Shown here one piece after another: positions 26,575 to 35,772 of a stretch of 64,000 nucleotides of DNA. Each line of letters starts with the position of its first letter. Position 1 is the first letter of the stretch. Source of the stretch: Pseudomonas resinovorans NBRC 106553 (GTDB lineage Bacteria; Pseudomonadota; Gammaproteobacteria; Pseudomonadales; Pseudomonadaceae); NCBI RefSeq assembly GCF_000412695.1, contig NC_021499.1, positions 310,001-374,000 on the forward strand. The letters are read 5' to 3'. The notes beneath the pieces are model-generated. The model worked only from the letters and a program-made list of their open reading frames with translations, was not told the origin of the DNA and did not search any database. Made by a program: the position numbers and the translations under genes.

Positions 26575-26601
26575 CGCATGGAACCGTTCAGGAGTCGGTC
26601 A

Positions 26602-27267
26602 ATGAGCTACCAGCACCAGTACGTCGATGGCACCCCGATCCACTTTTCCCTGGGCAAGGTGGTCTGCGTCGGTCGCAACTACGCCGAGCACGCCAAGGAA
26701 CTGAACAACCCGGTCCCCACCGAGCCGCTGCTGTTCATCAAGCCCGGTTCCTGCACCGTGCCGCTGGTCGGCGGCTTCAGCATTCCGCTGGACCGTGGTT
26801 CGGTGCACTACGAGGCGGAAATCGCCGTGCTGATCGGCAAGCCGCTGTCGCGCCGTCCCGACGAGGAAGAAGTGCGTGACGCCATCTCCGGCTTCGCCCC
26901 GGCCCTTGACCTGACCCTGCGCGACGTGCAGGCCAAGCTGAAGGAGAAGGGCCTGCCCTGGGAAATCGCCAAGAGCTTCGACGGTGCCTGCGTGCTGGCG
27001 CCCTTCGTGCCCGGCGACGCCCCGGAGCAGCTCGACGATATCGGCATTCGCCTGACCATCAACGGCGAAGTGCGCCAGGACGGCAACAGCCGCGACATGC
27101 TCAACCCCATCCTGCCGCTGATCCAGCACATGGCCGGGCATTTCAGCCTGCAGCCGGGCGATGTCATCCTCACCGGCACCCCGGTGGGCGTCGGCCCGCT
27201 GAACCAGGGCGACCAGCTGGTGCTGGAACTGGTGGGCCACAGCGCCTTCGACAGCCGGGTCATCTGA
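26602..27267 (+). CDS. Fumarylacetoacetate hydrolase family protein
   Basis: 221 residues of the FAH/YcgM family: KVVCVGRNYAEHAKEL, the metal-binding E-x-E in VHYEAEIAVLIGK, and ILTGTPVGVGPL near the end. Members act as acylpyruvate hydrolases or oxaloacetate decarboxylases; the substrate here is unknown. The ATG at 26602 has CAGGAG eight bases upstream. A terminator precedes it, but read-through from the 2-hydroxyglutarate gene is possible. Confidence 0.9.
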   Translation: MSYQHQYVDGTPIHFSLGKVVCVGRNYAEHAKELNNPVPTEPLLFIKPGSCTVPLVGGFSIPLDRGSVHYEAEIAVLIGKPLSRRPDEEEVRDAISGFAPALDLTLRDVQAKLKEKGLPWEIAKSFDGACVLAPFVPGDAPEQLDDIGIRLTINGEVRQDGNSRDMLNPILPLIQHMAGHFSLQPGDVILTGTPVGVGPLNQGDQLVLELVGHSAFDSRVI

Positions 27268-27351
27268 CCCGGCAAGCCGAAACCGGGCGTTTCACGGAAC
27301 TTTCACCGGCATCCGGATATCTTTATCGGCCTCATCGTCGAGTAGTAACCG

Positions 27352-28305
27352 ATGCCGTTCCACCGCCCGTCCTTCCTCCGTCGCCGCCGAACGCTGCTCG
27401 GCCTGGCGTTCGCCCTTGCCGGCATCACCCTGCTGACCCGCTACATGCACTGGGACGACCGCGCCCTGCTCTGGCTGGGTGAACAGCAGCTGAGCCAGGA
27501 ACAACGCGCCGAGGCCATCTGGTTGCCGGGTTACACCGCCGTGCTGCAGCGCAAGCCACTGGAGGGGCTGGAGGAGGGCGAGACGTCGGATCTGGCCTTC
27601 AATCCGGTCACCGGCACCCTGTTCACCGTCACCGGCAAGTCGCCGACCCTGGTCGAGCTGAGCCGCGAAGGCGATGTACTGCGCAAGATTCCGCTGAAGG
27701 GTTTCTCCAACCCCGAAGGCGTGGCCGTGCTGGAAGGTGGCCATGTGGCCGTGACCGACGAGCGCCGCCGCACCCTGTCGATCTTCGAGCTGGACCCGCA
27801 GACCCGCGAACTGCGCGCCGGCAGCACGCCGGAATTCGACCTGGGCTTCCCCGACTCGGGCAACAAGGGCTTCGAAGGCATCGCCTGGGACCCGACCAAG
27901 GGTCGCCTGATCCTTGGCAAGGAGCGTGGCCCGGTGGCCCTGTTCAGCCTCGGCAGCGATGGCAGCGACAACCTCGGCGACATGCTGAGTCCGCTGCCCA
28001 GCTATGGCCTGGGCATGCGCAATCTCTCGGCGCTGAGCATCGACCCGCGCACCGGCCACCTGCTGGTGCTCTCGGCCCAATCCAACCTGTTGCTGGAGCT
28101 GGACGAGAAAGGCGACCCGGTGAGCTTCATCAGCCTGCTTGGCGGGATGAATGGCCTGGACCGGCGCATCCCCCGCGCCGAGGGTGTGGCCATGGACGAG
28201 AGCGGCGATATCTACATGGTCAGCGAGCCGAACCTGTTCTACGTGTTCCGCAAGGACCTGGTGGCCAGTGCCGACCCGGCCCGACACACGCGTTCGCCTC
28301 TTTAA
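27352..28305 (+). CDS. SdiA-regulated (YjiK-like) beta-propeller protein, CarP paralogue
   Basis: 317 residues. One N-terminal helix after an arginine-rich start (RRRRTLLGLAFALAGITLL) anchors a periplasmic propeller of the SdiA-regulated family: TSDLAFNPVTGTLFTVTGKSPTLVELSREG, KGFSNPEGVAVLEGGHVAVTDERR, NKGFEGIAWDP, EGVAMDESGDIYMVSEPNLFYVF. It is clearly paralogous to the gene at 36910. Its stop codon lies inside the first TTAAG box upstream of carO, 82 bp before that gene. Confidence 0.88.
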   Translation: MPFHRPSFLRRRRTLLGLAFALAGITLLTRYMHWDDRALLWLGEQQLSQEQRAEAIWLPGYTAVLQRKPLEGLEEGETSDLAFNPVTGTLFTVTGKSPTLVELSREGDVLRKIPLKGFSNPEGVAVLEGGHVAVTDERRRTLSIFELDPQTRELRAGSTPEFDLGFPDSGNKGFEGIAWDPTKGRLILGKERGPVALFSLGSDGSDNLGDMLSPLPSYGLGMRNLSALSIDPRTGHLLVLSAQSNLLLELDEKGDPVSFISLLGGMNGLDRRIPRAEGVAMDESGDIYMVSEPNLFYVFRKDLVASADPARHTRSPL

Positions 28306-28339
28306 GCTTCGCTTAAGGCGCCTTTAAGCCTCGATTCAG
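28302..28339 (+). promoter_or_regulatory. Array of BqsR/CarR-type boxes upstream of carO
   Basis: TTAAG occurs at 28302, 28313 and 28324, and TTCAG at 28335, each separated by exactly six bases (11-bp period). The P. aeruginosa response regulator BqsR (CarR) binds TTAAG-N6-TTAAG. A candidate -10 (TAGCCT, 28350-28355) starts 22 bases after the third TTAAG ends at 28328 (21 bases between them). Confidence 0.8.
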
Positions 28340-28355
28340 CCAGCGGTCGTAGCCT

Positions 28356-28381
28356 GATCCCGTCAACCAATCAACGGGATC
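28356..28381 (+). promoter_or_regulatory. Leader hairpin covering the carO ribosome site
   Basis: GATCCCGT (28356-28363) and ACGGGATC (28374-28381) pair perfectly around a ten-base loop. The second arm contains the GGGA that serves as Shine-Dalgarno for the ATG at 28388. Confidence 0.5.
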
Positions 28382-28387
28382 ACTTCC

Positions 28388-28735
28388 ATGAAAGCCAAAT
28401 ACCTTGCCCTGCTGGCCGCTCCGCTGTTTTCCACCGCCGTTCTGGCCAATAGCTACACCGGCCCCGGCGCCACCACCCAGATCAGCACCGTCGCCGCCGC
28501 CATGGAAGCCGCCGATGACGCGCCTGTGGTGCTGCAGGGCCAGATCGTCCGCCGCATCAAGGGCGATATCTACGAGTTCAAGGACGCCACCGGCACCATG
28601 AAGGTGGAGATCGACGACGAAGACTGGCCGCCCATGTCCATCGACGACAAGGCCACCGTCAAGCTCACCGGCGAAGTGGACCGCGACCTGATGGGCCGCG
28701 AGGTCGACGTGGAGTTCGTCGAGCGGGTGAACTGA
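28388..28735 (+). CDS. carO: Calcium-regulated OB-fold protein CarO (YgiW/YdeI, BOF domain)
   Basis: 115 residues: signal peptide MKAKYLALLAAPLFSTAVLA, then a single bacterial OB-fold (BOF) domain, with VVLQGQIVRRIKGDIYEFKDATGTMKVEID and KVDRDLMGREVDVEFVERV-like end. Homologous to PA0320, a periplasmic protein induced by calcium through CarSR and needed for calcium homeostasis in P. aeruginosa (from memory). The TTAAG array directly upstream supports the same control here. Confidence 0.9.
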   Translation: MKAKYLALLAAPLFSTAVLANSYTGPGATTQISTVAAAMEAADDAPVVLQGQIVRRIKGDIYEFKDATGTMKVEIDDEDWPPMSIDDKATVKLTGEVDRDLMGREVDVEFVERVN

Positions 28736-28752
28736 CCGGTTGGCCCGGAACC

Positions 28753-28849
28753 TGTAGGGGCGAATATATTCGCCAAGGGCTGCAATGCAGCCCCCTGCGG
28801 GATTCCCGGCAGACCTTCGGTCTGCATGGCGAATGAATTCGCCCCTACA
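28753..28849. repeat. Inverted intergenic repeat, TGTAGGGGCGAAT type
   Basis: Outer arms TGTAGGGGCGAATATATTCGCC and GGCGAATGAATTCGCCCC..., inner hairpins around GCAGACC/GGTCTGC. A typical Pseudomonas REP-like element between the converging carO and amidohydrolase genes. Confidence 0.8.
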
Positions 28850-28860
28850 AGAAAGCGCTC

Positions 28861-29892
28861 TCAGGCCACGCTATCGAAGCCCTGCAGCACATTGATCGCG
28901 TTGATGCCGATCTCCTCCACCGCGTAACCCCCCTCCATCACGAAGAGCGTCTGCAGGCAGAGCTTGCCGATGATCTCGCCCATGCGCAGGTAGTCCGGGC
29001 TGTCCAGCTTGAACTGCGAGATGGGGTCCTCCTTGAAGGTATCCACCCCCAGCGACACCACCAGGGCGTCCGGCGCGTATTCGGCGATCTGCCGGCAGGC
29101 GTCGAGCAGGGCCAGGCTCCAGGCCGACCAGTCGCTACCCGAGGCCAGTGGGTAGTTGAAGTTGAAGCCGGCGCCGGCACCCAGGCCCTTCTCGTCGGCG
29201 AAGCCGAGGTAGTAGGGGTACTCGAAGCGCGGGTCGCCGTGGATCGAGGTGAAGAGCACGTCGGCGCGGTCGTAGAAGATGTCCTGGGTGCCGTTGCCGT
29301 GGTGGTAGTCCACGTCCAGCACGGCGACGCGCTTGGCGCCGGCGTCGAGCATCGCCTGCACGGCGATGGCGGCGTTGTTCAGGTAGCAGTAGCCGCCCAT
29401 GTAGTCGGCCGCGGCGTGGTGGCCCGGCGGCCGGCACAGCGAGAAGATGCCGCGCGCGCCCTTGCGCAGCTCGGCCTGGCCCGAGAGGGCGACGTTGGCC
29501 GAGCTGGTGATGGCCTGCCAGGTGCCGGCGGTGATGGGGGCGCCGGCGTCGAAGGAGTAGTAACCCAGGCGGCCGTCGATATCGGTGGGCTCCACCTGAC
29601 GCAGGCGCCGGGTCGGCCAGGCGATGGGCAGCATGTCGTGGCTGCGGCCCTTGGCCTGCCAGTCGCTCCAGGCGTTCTGCAGGAAGTTCACGAAGCCCTC
29701 GCTATGCACCCTCAGGATCGGGGACAGGCCGAAGTCGGTCGGCGCCTGGATCGCGCCGAGTTTCACCGCCTTGGCGCGGTCCAGCACCATGTCGGCGCGG
29801 CTCGGCTTCTCGAAGCAGGGGGTGAACTGCCCACCGATCAGCTCGTGCTTGCCGTGGTGCAGGTGGTGGTCGTCGGTGTAGATGGTCAGCAT
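28861..29892 (-). CDS. aphB: Acetylpolyamine amidohydrolase (histone deacetylase family)
   Basis: 343 residues of the class II HDAC-like family. Zinc and charge-relay motifs: CRPPGHHAA, DVDYHHGNGTQDIFY, the third zinc ligand in SLGVDTFKEDP, and MEGGYAVEEIG. It deacetylates acetylputrescine or related compounds; the PAO1 counterpart is, from memory, PA0321 (AphB). The polyamine permease and ABC transporter follow upstream on the same strand, which supports the polyamine role. Confidence 0.88.
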   Translation of the reverse strand: MLTIYTDDHHLHHGKHELIGGQFTPCFEKPSRADMVLDRAKAVKLGAIQAPTDFGLSPILRVHSEGFVNFLQNAWSDWQAKGRSHDMLPIAWPTRRLRQVEPTDIDGRLGYYSFDAGAPITAGTWQAITSSANVALSGQAELRKGARGIFSLCRPPGHHAAADYMGGYCYLNNAAIAVQAMLDAGAKRVAVLDVDYHHGNGTQDIFYDRADVLFTSIHGDPRFEYPYYLGFADEKGLGAGAGFNFNYPLASGSDWSAWSLALLDACRQIAEYAPDALVVSLGVDTFKEDPISQFKLDSPDYLRMGEIIGKLCLQTLFVMEGGYAVEEIGINAINVLQGFDSVA

Positions 29893-29924
29893 CAGCGTCT
29901 CCTTTCGGCTCGCGGGTCAATGGC

Positions 29925-31304
29925 TCATTCGTGTTCGGAAAACTGCACCTGGGGCGCGGGGCGACGGAAACCGCCGGTCTGCACCGCAAGGTAGGCCAGG
30001 CCCACGGCGAACCAGCCGAGGCCAATGGCCAGGGTCAGGCCCGAGAGGCTGGTCCACAGCCAGGCGATCAGGGCGAAGCCGATCAGCGGGACCAGGCCGT
30101 AGCGCGCGAGGTCGCCCCGCTGGCGCGGGCGGCCGCTGAACAGGTAGGTGCGGATCACCGCCAGGTTCACCGCGGAGAAGGCCACCAGGGCGCCGAAGCT
30201 GATCATCGAGGCCAGGGTGGCGAGGTCGATGACCACCGCCAGCAGGGACACCAGGGAGATGATCAGGATGGCCACCACCGGGGTGTGGAAACGCTCCGAG
30301 AGGGTGCCGAACAGGCGACGCGGCAGGATGCCGTCGCGGCCCATGCTGTAGAGGATGCGCGACACCGAGGCCTGGGACGCCAGGGCCGAGCCCGCCGCGC
30401 CGGCCACGTAGGCGGCGGTGAAGAAGGCGGAGAGGAACTGGCCGCCGGCCTGGAGCATCACCTCGTTGGCGGCGGCGTCGGCGTCCTTGAACTGGCTGCC
30501 GGGGAACACCAGCTGCGCCAGGTACGCCAGGACGAAGAACAGCACGCCGGCGCTGAGGGTGGTGATGACGATGGCACGCGGGATGTCGCGCTTCGGATCA
30601 CGGGCTTCCTCGGCCAGGGTGGACACGGCGTCGAAGCCCAGGAAGGACAGGCAGAGCACCGCCGCGCCGGCCATCAGGGGGGCCAGCCCCGGTTGGCTGC
30701 CGTCACCGATGAGGGGCGCGCTGAAGTCCACCGGCCCACCCAGCAGGCTCTTGCCGGTCATGGCCAGGAACACCAGGACGAAGATCAGCTGGGCAACCAC
30801 GATCAGGTTGCTCATGCCCGACACCGAACTGATGCCGAGGATGTTCAGCACCGTCACCAGGGTGACGAAGCCGACCACGAAGACCCAGGCGGGCACCTCG
30901 GGGAAGGCGATATTGAGGAACAGGCCGATCACCAGGTAGTTGATCATCGGCAGGAACAGGTAATCCAGCAGCAGGCACCAGCCGGCCAGGAAGCCCACGC
31001 CGGGGCCGAAGCTCAGGCTGGTGTAGGAGTAGGCCGAGCCGGCGATGGGGTAGCGGCGGACCATGAAGCTGTAGGACAGGGCGGTGAAGATCATCGCCAG
31101 CAGGGTCACCACGTAGGCCAGGGCGGTCCGCCCGCCGGTGATCTCGGTGACCACGCCGTAGGTGGTGAAGATGGTCAGCGGCACCATGTAGACCAGGCCG
31201 AAGAACACCAGGGCGGGCAGCCCGAGTATCCGGCGCAGGGTCGTGCCCTGGGCGCTGTGGGTGAAATCGTCGGGCAGGCTGCTGCCGAGGGTGGGGGTGG
31301 ACAT
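29925..31304 (-). CDS. APC-family amino acid/polyamine permease
   Basis: 459 residues with about 12 membrane helices. Start MSTPTLGSSLPDDFTHSAQG at 31304 with GGAGAG upstream; the longer open frame has no conserved sequence. Typical APC features: GLVYMVPLTIFTTYGVV in helix 1, YPIAGSAYSYTSLSFGPGVGFLAGW and SFLGFDAVSTLAEEARDPKRDIPRAI. 32 bp before the amidohydrolase gene, so the two are probably co-transcribed; a putrescine or acetylpolyamine substrate is likely but unproven. Confidence 0.9.
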   Translation of the reverse strand: MSTPTLGSSLPDDFTHSAQGTTLRRILGLPALVFFGLVYMVPLTIFTTYGVVTEITGGRTALAYVVTLLAMIFTALSYSFMVRRYPIAGSAYSYTSLSFGPGVGFLAGWCLLLDYLFLPMINYLVIGLFLNIAFPEVPAWVFVVGFVTLVTVLNILGISSVSGMSNLIVVAQLIFVLVFLAMTGKSLLGGPVDFSAPLIGDGSQPGLAPLMAGAAVLCLSFLGFDAVSTLAEEARDPKRDIPRAIVITTLSAGVLFFVLAYLAQLVFPGSQFKDADAAANEVMLQAGGQFLSAFFTAAYVAGAAGSALASQASVSRILYSMGRDGILPRRLFGTLSERFHTPVVAILIISLVSLLAVVIDLATLASMISFGALVAFSAVNLAVIRTYLFSGRPRQRGDLARYGLVPLIGFALIAWLWTSLSGLTLAIGLGWFAVGLAYLAVQTGGFRRPAPQVQFSEHE

Positions 31305-31776
31305 TGTTGTTCTCTCCGGGTTACTGCGCGCCGCTGGGCGGCGCCTGGGGCGCGAGGCTTGCCATCCCTGCGCGTGCGAGGCCGGGTCCGTTGCGCATCC
31401 GGCTGTGCGCGGGCAGTCAGTAAGGGGAGGGTCGGGGTGTCCGCTGGACGGAACGGGGAAGGGCGGGGTGAAGCGCATCTGCACGGGACATCTTCATATC
31501 TCTCTAGCCGTTGTTTTTGTTGGATCGGCGCCCGCCTGTGGGGCGCCCGCTAGTGGCATGCGCTTCGATTCTGTCAGCGGGGGGGCCGGGGCAGAACCCT
31601 GCAAAGGGTCAATAAGGGATCGAAATGGCCAACTTCAATGGCCGATGTGGCCCGTTTCTGACAAATGGATTGATGAGCTGTTCGTAGGATGGCGTTGAGC
31701 GAAGCGATACCCATCAGCCCGGCCCGATGGGTATCGCGGGCTCGCGGATCGCCGCCCGAGCCATCCTGCGTGGAGG
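31305..31776. other. 472-bp intergenic region upstream of the permease
   Basis: No credible gene. It contains the permease promoter region and, at 31684-31770, an inverted REP-type element next to the end of the ABC operon. I see no clear regulator site. Confidence 0.55.
31684..31770. repeat. Inverted REP-type element after the polyamine ABC operon
   Basis: GTAGGATGGCGTTGAGCG...ATACCCATC with GATGGGTAT...GAGCCATCCTGC: two opposing arms. It may end or protect the ABC operon transcript. Confidence 0.7.
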
Positions 31777-32820
31777 TCATTTCTTCAGCTTGGTCCACAC
31801 CTTGCTGCGCAGGTTCAGGGCCTTGGGCGAGCAGAGCTTGAAGGTCCGCAGGCGGTCCAGCTTGTCCTGCGGGGTGTTGATGGCCGGGTCGTCGAACAGC
31901 TCCTTCTCCATGAACTGGTCCGAGCCGGCGACGGCGTTGTTGTACTTGGCGAAGTTGGACGCGGCGGCGATGTTCTCCGGCTGCATCATCCAGTTGATGA
32001 AGGTATGGGCCTCCGCCACGTTCACGGCGTCCTTGGGGATCACCAGGTTGTCGATGAAGACGTGGATGCCTTCCTTCGGATAGACGTAGACCAGGCTCGG
32101 CCGCTGAGCGTGGGCGCGGTGGAAGGCGCCGTTCCACTGCATGTGCATGGCCACTTCGCCGGCGGCCATGCGCTCGATGGTGCCGTCGCTGTTGTACATG
32201 GCCAGCAGCGGCTTCTGCTGCAGCAGCAGGTCCTGGATCTTCTTCGCGTCCTTCGGGTCCTCGGTGCACTGGTCGATGGACAGGTAGTGGGAGGCGGCGA
32301 TGTACAGGTCTTCGATGGAGTTGAGCGCCACCACCTTGCCCTTCAGCTCGGCCGGCGGCTCGAAGAAGGGCTTCCAGCTCTCCTCGAGGGTGCCGCCGGG
32401 TACCTGCTTGCTGTCGTAGCTGTAGCCGGTGGTGCCCCAGAGGTACGGCACGCTGTAGTCGTGGCCGGGGTCGAAGTCGAGGTTCTGGAAGTTGGGCTTG
32501 AGGTTCTTCAGGTTGGGCAGCTTGCTGTGGTCGAACTTCTGCAGCAGGCCGTCCTGCACCATGATCTGGATGAAACTGTCGGACGGCACCACCACGTCGT
32601 AGGCGCCGCCGCCGGCCTTGAGCTTGGCCAGCAGGGTTTCGTTGCTGTCGTAGGCGTCCAGGGTGGCCTTGATGCCGGTGTCCTGCTCGAATTTCTTCAG
32701 CAGTTCCGGCGGGTAGTAGTCCGACCAGTTGGCGAAGTGCAGGGTCCCTGCGGCCTGGGCTGAACCGGCCAGGCCGGTGGCGAGCAGTACGGCGAGCGCG
32801 AGCGGGGTACGACGGGTCAT
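31777..32820 (-). CDS. Polyamine ABC transporter, periplasmic binding protein
   Basis: 347 residues, PotD/PotF family. Signal peptide MTRRTPLALAVLLATGLAGSAQA, then LHFANWSDYYPPELLKKFEQDTGIKATLDAYDSNETLLAKLKAGG, the classic PotD start, and an end with PEDKLDRLRTFKLCSPKALN-like sequence. AAGGAGCTTGACC precedes the ATG at 32820. Last gene of a four-gene operon (ATPase, two permeases, binding protein). Specificity for spermidine or putrescine cannot be told from sequence here. Confidence 0.93.
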   Translation of the reverse strand: MTRRTPLALAVLLATGLAGSAQAAGTLHFANWSDYYPPELLKKFEQDTGIKATLDAYDSNETLLAKLKAGGGAYDVVVPSDSFIQIMVQDGLLQKFDHSKLPNLKNLKPNFQNLDFDPGHDYSVPYLWGTTGYSYDSKQVPGGTLEESWKPFFEPPAELKGKVVALNSIEDLYIAASHYLSIDQCTEDPKDAKKIQDLLLQQKPLLAMYNSDGTIERMAAGEVAMHMQWNGAFHRAHAQRPSLVYVYPKEGIHVFIDNLVIPKDAVNVAEAHTFINWMMQPENIAAASNFAKYNNAVAGSDQFMEKELFDDPAINTPQDKLDRLRTFKLCSPKALNLRSKVWTKLKK

Positions 32821-32849
32821 GGTCAAGCTCCTTGCTGGTCGGGTTCGGG

Positions 32850-33638
32850 TCAGCGCTTGCGCTGCCCGACGTAGTAGGACAATGCAACGAACGCTATGGA
32901 AATGACGAGGATGATCGAGGATATGGCGTTGATCTTCGGCGAGATGCCCATCCTGATGGAGCTGAAGATGTACACCGGCAGGGTGGTTGCGCCGGCCCCG
33001 GCGACGAAGTAGGTGATGACGAAGTCGTCCATGGAAATGATGAAGGCGAGCATGGCGCCGGAGAGGATGCCCGGCATCAGCAAGGGGAAGGTGACCTTCC
33101 AGAAGGCCTTCCAGGGGGATGCGTAGAGGTCGGCGGCGGCCTCGGCCAGGCGTGGGTCCATGCCTTCCAGGCGGGCGCGGATCGGCAGGTAGGCGAAGGG
33201 GATGCAGAAGACCACGTGGGCGATGAGGATGGTGAACAGCGAGAGCTTCAGGCCAATGAAGGCGAAGAACATCAGGGTGGCCACGGCCGTGACGATTTCC
33301 GGCACCAGCAGCGGCAGGCCGAGCACCCCGCTCATCAGCGTCTGCCCGCGGAAGGCGCGACCGCGCATGCCCAGGGCGGCCAGGGTGGCCAGGGACGTGG
33401 CGATCAGGGTGGCGAAGGTGGCGACGATCAGCGAGTTCTTCGCCGCACGGACGATTTCCGGGTCGTTGGCCACCACTGAATACCACTTCAGGCTGAAGCT
33501 CTCCCAGATGGTCGCCGATTGCCCGCCGTTGAAGCTCAGCACCACCAGCACCAGGATCGGCACATAGAGGAAGGCGAAGAACAGCCAGGCGGTGGGGCGT
33601 ACGCCGGTGAAGCGCCAGAGCGGGTTCTGCGTATTCAT
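32850..33638 (-). CDS. Polyamine ABC transporter permease (PotC type)
   Basis: 262 residues, six membrane helices, with the coupling-loop EAA motif EAAADLYASPWKAFWKVTFPLLMPGI. Its start overlaps the stop of the preceding permease gene by four bases. Second permease of the polyamine importer. Confidence 0.93.
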   Translation of the reverse strand: MNTQNPLWRFTGVRPTAWLFFAFLYVPILVLVVLSFNGGQSATIWESFSLKWYSVVANDPEIVRAAKNSLIVATFATLIATSLATLAALGMRGRAFRGQTLMSGVLGLPLLVPEIVTAVATLMFFAFIGLKLSLFTILIAHVVFCIPFAYLPIRARLEGMDPRLAEAAADLYASPWKAFWKVTFPLLMPGILSGAMLAFIISMDDFVITYFVAGAGATTLPVYIFSSIRMGISPKINAISSIILVISIAFVALSYYVGQRKR

Positions 33639-34549
33639 GGGTGGCCTCCGCCGGCGGCCTGCTTGAAGCGCAGGCTGTAGAGCAGCATCGCCAGCAGCAC
33701 GAAGCCGAGCAGGGCGAAGGACAGCGCCGCGCCCAGCGGCCAGTTGTGGGAGGCGCCGAACTGCAGCTGGATCAGGTTGCCGATCATCAGCGACTTACCG
33801 CCCCCGAGCAGCTCGGGAATGATGTAGTTGCCGAGCGAAGGGATGAACACCAGGATCGCGCCGGCGACTATGCCCGGCATGGCCAGCGGCACGATGATCC
33901 GCTTCAGCGCCTGGAAGCGGTTGGCGCCGAGGTCGAAGGCGGCCTCCACCAGGCGCCAGTCGAGCTTTTCCAGGCTGGTGTAGATGGGCAGCACCATGAA
34001 GGGCAGGAAGGTGTAGAGCAGGCCGATCACCACCGCCACGTCGGTGTAGAGCAGGCCCAGGGCGCCGTCGGACAGGCCGAAGATGCCGAGGCCGCTATCC
34101 ACCAGACCGCCGTTGCGCAGCAGCAGGATCCAGGCGTAGACCCGCACCAGCAGGTTGGTCCAGAAGGGCACGGTGACCAGGAACAGCAGCAGGTTGCGTT
34201 TGCGTTCGCTCTGCAGCGCAAGGTAGAGCGCGGTGGGGAAGCCGATCAGCAGGCAGCCGACGGTGGTCAGTACCGAGAGCCAGAAGGAGCGCTGGAAGAT
34301 CTGCAGGTAGTCGGTGTTGAACACCAGCGCGTCATCCAGATCACGCTCGTAGAGGAAGTTGAGGTAGGCCTCCAGCGAATACTGCCCCCACTTCACGCCG
34401 CCGTAGTCGCCGGGCACCAGCACCGACACCAGGAACATGATCCCCAGGGGCAGTACCAGGAACAGCAACAGGCAGAGCATGGCCGGGCTGGTCAGCAGCA
34501 GGCGTCGGCGCAGTTGGCGGCGTTCCGCCAGGGCGCGCAGGGTGCTCAT
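33635..34549 (-). CDS. Polyamine ABC transporter permease (PotB type)
   Basis: 304 residues. Six helices and the EAA loop [27 protein letters not shown]-terminal arginine-rich segment [26 protein letters not shown]. Overlaps both neighbours by four bases, showing tight translational coupling. Confidence 0.93.
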   Translation of the reverse strand: MSTLRALAERRQLRRRLLLTSPAMLCLLLFLVLPLGIMFLVSVLVPGDYGGVKWGQYSLEAYLNFLYERDLDDALVFNTDYLQIFQRSFWLSVLTTVGCLLIGFPTALYLALQSERKRNLLLFLVTVPFWTNLLVRVYAWILLLRNGGLVDSGLGIFGLSDGALGLLYTDVAVVIGLLYTFLPFMVLPIYTSLEKLDWRLVEAAFDLGANRFQALKRIIVPLAMPGIVAGAILVFIPSLGNYIIPELLGGGKSLMIGNLIQLQFGASHNWPLGAALSFALLGFVLLAMLLYSLRFKQAAGGGHP

Positions 34550-35595
34550 TCGGCGAGCACCCGGATGGCTTCGCTCGGCACCCGCACCCGTACCTTCTCG
34601 CCGGCGGCGTAGGCCTGCAACGCGCCATTGCGGTTCTGGTGGCGGACACGGAAACCGCTCTGGCCGGCGATGTTCAGGTGATAGACGGTGTCGGTGCCGA
34701 CATAGACCACGTTCTCGATCTCGCCCACCAGGTTGCCCTGCTCGTCGAGGCTGGTGCGTTCCGGGCGGATCGCCAGGGTCACGGCGCCGCTGCGGGGGCT
34801 GAAGGCGCTGAGCAACTGCCCGTCCGCCAGCAGCACGCCACGTTCCAGCGCCTCGCCTTCGAGGAAGTTGGTTTCGCCGATGAAGTCGGCCACCGTGCGG
34901 TTCAGCGGTGCCTCGTAGATTTCCGTGGGGGTGCCGACCTGGAGGATGCGGCCCTTATCCATCACCGCGATGCGGTCGGACATGGTCAGGGCTTCTTCCT
35001 GGTCGTGGGTGACGAAGATGAAGGTGATGCCGGTCTCGTGCTGCAGGCGCTTGAGCTCGATCTGCATGTCCTTGCGCAGCTTCTGGTCCAGCGCCGAGAG
35101 GGATTCGTCCAGCAACAGCACCTTGGGCTTGTTGGCCAGGGCGCGGGCCAGGGCGATGCGCTGCTGCTGGCCGCCGGAGAGCTGGTCGGCGCGGCGCCGG
35201 CCCACATCCGGCAGCTTCACCAGCTCCAGCATGCGCTTGACCGTCTGTTCGATCTCGTCACGGCCCTGGCCGCGCATCTCCAGGCCGAAGGCGATGTTCT
35301 GCGCCACCGTCATGTGGGGGAACAGGGCGTAGCTCTGGAACACGGTATTGACCGGCCGGCGGAAGGGCGGGAGGCCCTGCATGGGTTCGCCGTAGAGGCG
35401 GATGGCGCCGGAGCTGGGCTGCTCGAAGCCGGCGATGAGCCGCAAGAGGGTGGTCTTGCCGCAGCCGGACGGGCCGAGGAGGGTGAAGAACTCGTTGGCG
35501 CGAATTTCCAGGGAAACATCGTCGAGGGCTTTCACGCCCTGCCCCGGATCGCCGAACTCCATGCACACACGGTCGACACTGATCGCGCTAGTCAT
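34546..35595 (-). CDS. Polyamine ABC transporter ATPase (PotA/PotG type)
   Basis: 349 residues: Walker [17 protein letters not shown]-loop [11 protein letters not shown], signature [15 protein letters not shown], Walker [13 protein letters not shown], switch His in [10 protein letters not shown], and a C-terminal TOBE domain. The Walker B catalytic Glu is followed by Ser rather than Pro (DESLSALD), as in many PotA proteins. First gene of the operon, expressed from the 177-bp region between it and the AraC gene. An alternative GTG start at 35604 adds three residues. Confidence 0.94.
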   Translation of the reverse strand: MTSAISVDRVCMEFGDPGQGVKALDDVSLEIRANEFFTLLGPSGCGKTTLLRLIAGFEQPSSGAIRLYGEPMQGLPPFRRPVNTVFQSYALFPHMTVAQNIAFGLEMRGQGRDEIEQTVKRMLELVKLPDVGRRRADQLSGGQQQRIALARALANKPKVLLLDESLSALDQKLRKDMQIELKRLQHETGITFIFVTHDQEEALTMSDRIAVMDKGRILQVGTPTEIYEAPLNRTVADFIGETNFLEGEALERGVLLADGQLLSAFSPRSGAVTLAIRPERTSLDEQGNLVGEIENVVYVGTDTVYHLNIAGQSGFRVRHQNRNGALQAYAAGEKVRVRVPSEAIRVLAE

Positions 35596-35772
35596 GCTGA
35601 TCACAAGCTCTAAGGGTTTGTTCTTATTGGGCTTTTCTTTCTTCAGGGGAAAAGGCCCTTGTTTGCCCAGATTCTGTCAGTAGCTCGGAGCATAGAAGAA
35701 CGATAGATCAGGTCAAAAGGAGACAATTGCGGCCAAGTTGTGGGGCGGTGGTGACGGGGCGATGGGCAAGGG

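Noticed and set aside
29931..31553. A 540-codon plus-strand frame opposite the permease
   Set aside because: Antisense of a 12-helix transporter; the product is an implausible Gly/His/Glu-rich string.
31574..33486. Long open frames merging the binding protein with upstream sequence
   Set aside because: Conserved sequence begins at MTRRTPLALAVL with a signal peptide and a ribosome site at 32820; upstream residues are the permease gene in another frame.
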